The notes under the pieces were generated by a model, which ran no database searches, was not told the DNA's origin, and saw nothing but the letters and a program-made list of their open reading frames with translations. From contig JACCZA010000319.1 of assembly GCA_013696185.1 (NCBI GenBank), positions 1-5,528 on the forward strand: 5,528 nucleotides of DNA. The letters run 5' to 3'. Shown one piece after another: positions 5,427 to 5,528 of this stretch. Within the stretch, counting starts at the first letter, position 1, and each line of letters begins with the position of its first letter. The stretch comes from Actinomycetota bacterium (GTDB lineage: Bacteria; Actinomycetota; Thermoleophilia; Gaiellales; Gaiellaceae). A program made the translations under genes and the position numbers.

Positions 5427-5528
5427 TCAGAAGAGCCCGACGGTCTCGCCGTGCTCGTCGATGTCCACGTTCATCGCCGCGGGCGTCTTGCCGAGGCCAG
5501 GCATCGTCTGCATCTCGCCGCAGAGCGC
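5427..5528 (-). CDS. fhs: Formate-tetrahydrofolate ligase, C-terminal end (runs off the window)
   Basis: Only the last 33 codons plus TGA are present. They read 'CGEMQTMPGLGKTPAAMNVD' followed by 'DIDEHGETVGLF', the highly conserved end of formate-tetrahydrofolate ligase ('TMPGLP..PAA..IDID..G...GLF'). The enzyme joins formate to tetrahydrofolate with ATP to give 10-formyl-THF, or runs in reverse to release formate and ATP during C1 oxidation. It is a cytoplasmic homotetramer of about 550-580 residues. The gene continues beyond the right edge. It is followed after 8 bp by the small Virulence_fact gene, so the two are probably co-transcribed. The short piece makes length and active-site checks impossible, but the C-terminal motif is distinctive. 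Confidence 0.8.
   Translation of the reverse strand, partial: ALCGEMQTMPGLGKTPAAMNVDIDEHGETVGLF

Overview
This is a GC-rich window of roughly 70% GC. Its codon use and arginine- and alanine-rich products suggest a high-GC soil bacterium, possibly an actinobacterial lineage of the Thermoleophilia type. Taxonomy cannot be fixed from the sequence alone. Nearly all genes lie on the minus strand; one gene fragment lies on the plus strand.

Read in transcription order along the minus strand, right to left, the layout is as follows. At 5427-5528 is the last 33 codons of a formate-tetrahydrofolate ligase. At 5131-5418 is a small Virulence_fact-family protein, followed 3 nt later by the start of a HAD-type hydrolase that loses its identity after about 21 codons (5065-5127). 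It is replaced abruptly by the C-terminal third of a choline-sulfatase-like enzyme (4487 to about 5062). A MetE-like zinc methyltransferase fragment (about 3840-4490, plus strand) converges on the sulfatase and also lacks its N-terminus. It abuts the N-terminally truncated glpD-like FAD oxidoreductase (2770 to about 3828, minus strand).

Downstream of glpD comes an apparently intact module. It holds a promoter-like element with a perfect 12-bp palindrome, a non-pyrrolysine MttB-family (trimethylamine methyltransferase-like) gene, and an IclR regulator whose GTG start overlaps the mttB stop by 4 bp. A small VOC/glyoxalase-fold gene (27-398) follows.

Two themes stand out. First, the gene content leans towards methylated and quaternary amine use and one-carbon metabolism: choline-O-sulfate hydrolysis, an MttB-family methyltransferase, a MetE-like methyltransferase, and tetrahydrofolate C1 activation. 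The mttB-iclR pair looks like a self-regulated catabolic unit. Second, the right half holds two sharp chimeric junctions (about 3810-3845 and about 5057-5067), where four genes are cut in mid-coding sequence. Both are formally compatible with simple deletions in a colinear locus, but misassembly is at least as likely. The functional reading of the right half should therefore be treated with caution. I see no RNA genes, CRISPR arrays, insertion sequences or attachment sites.
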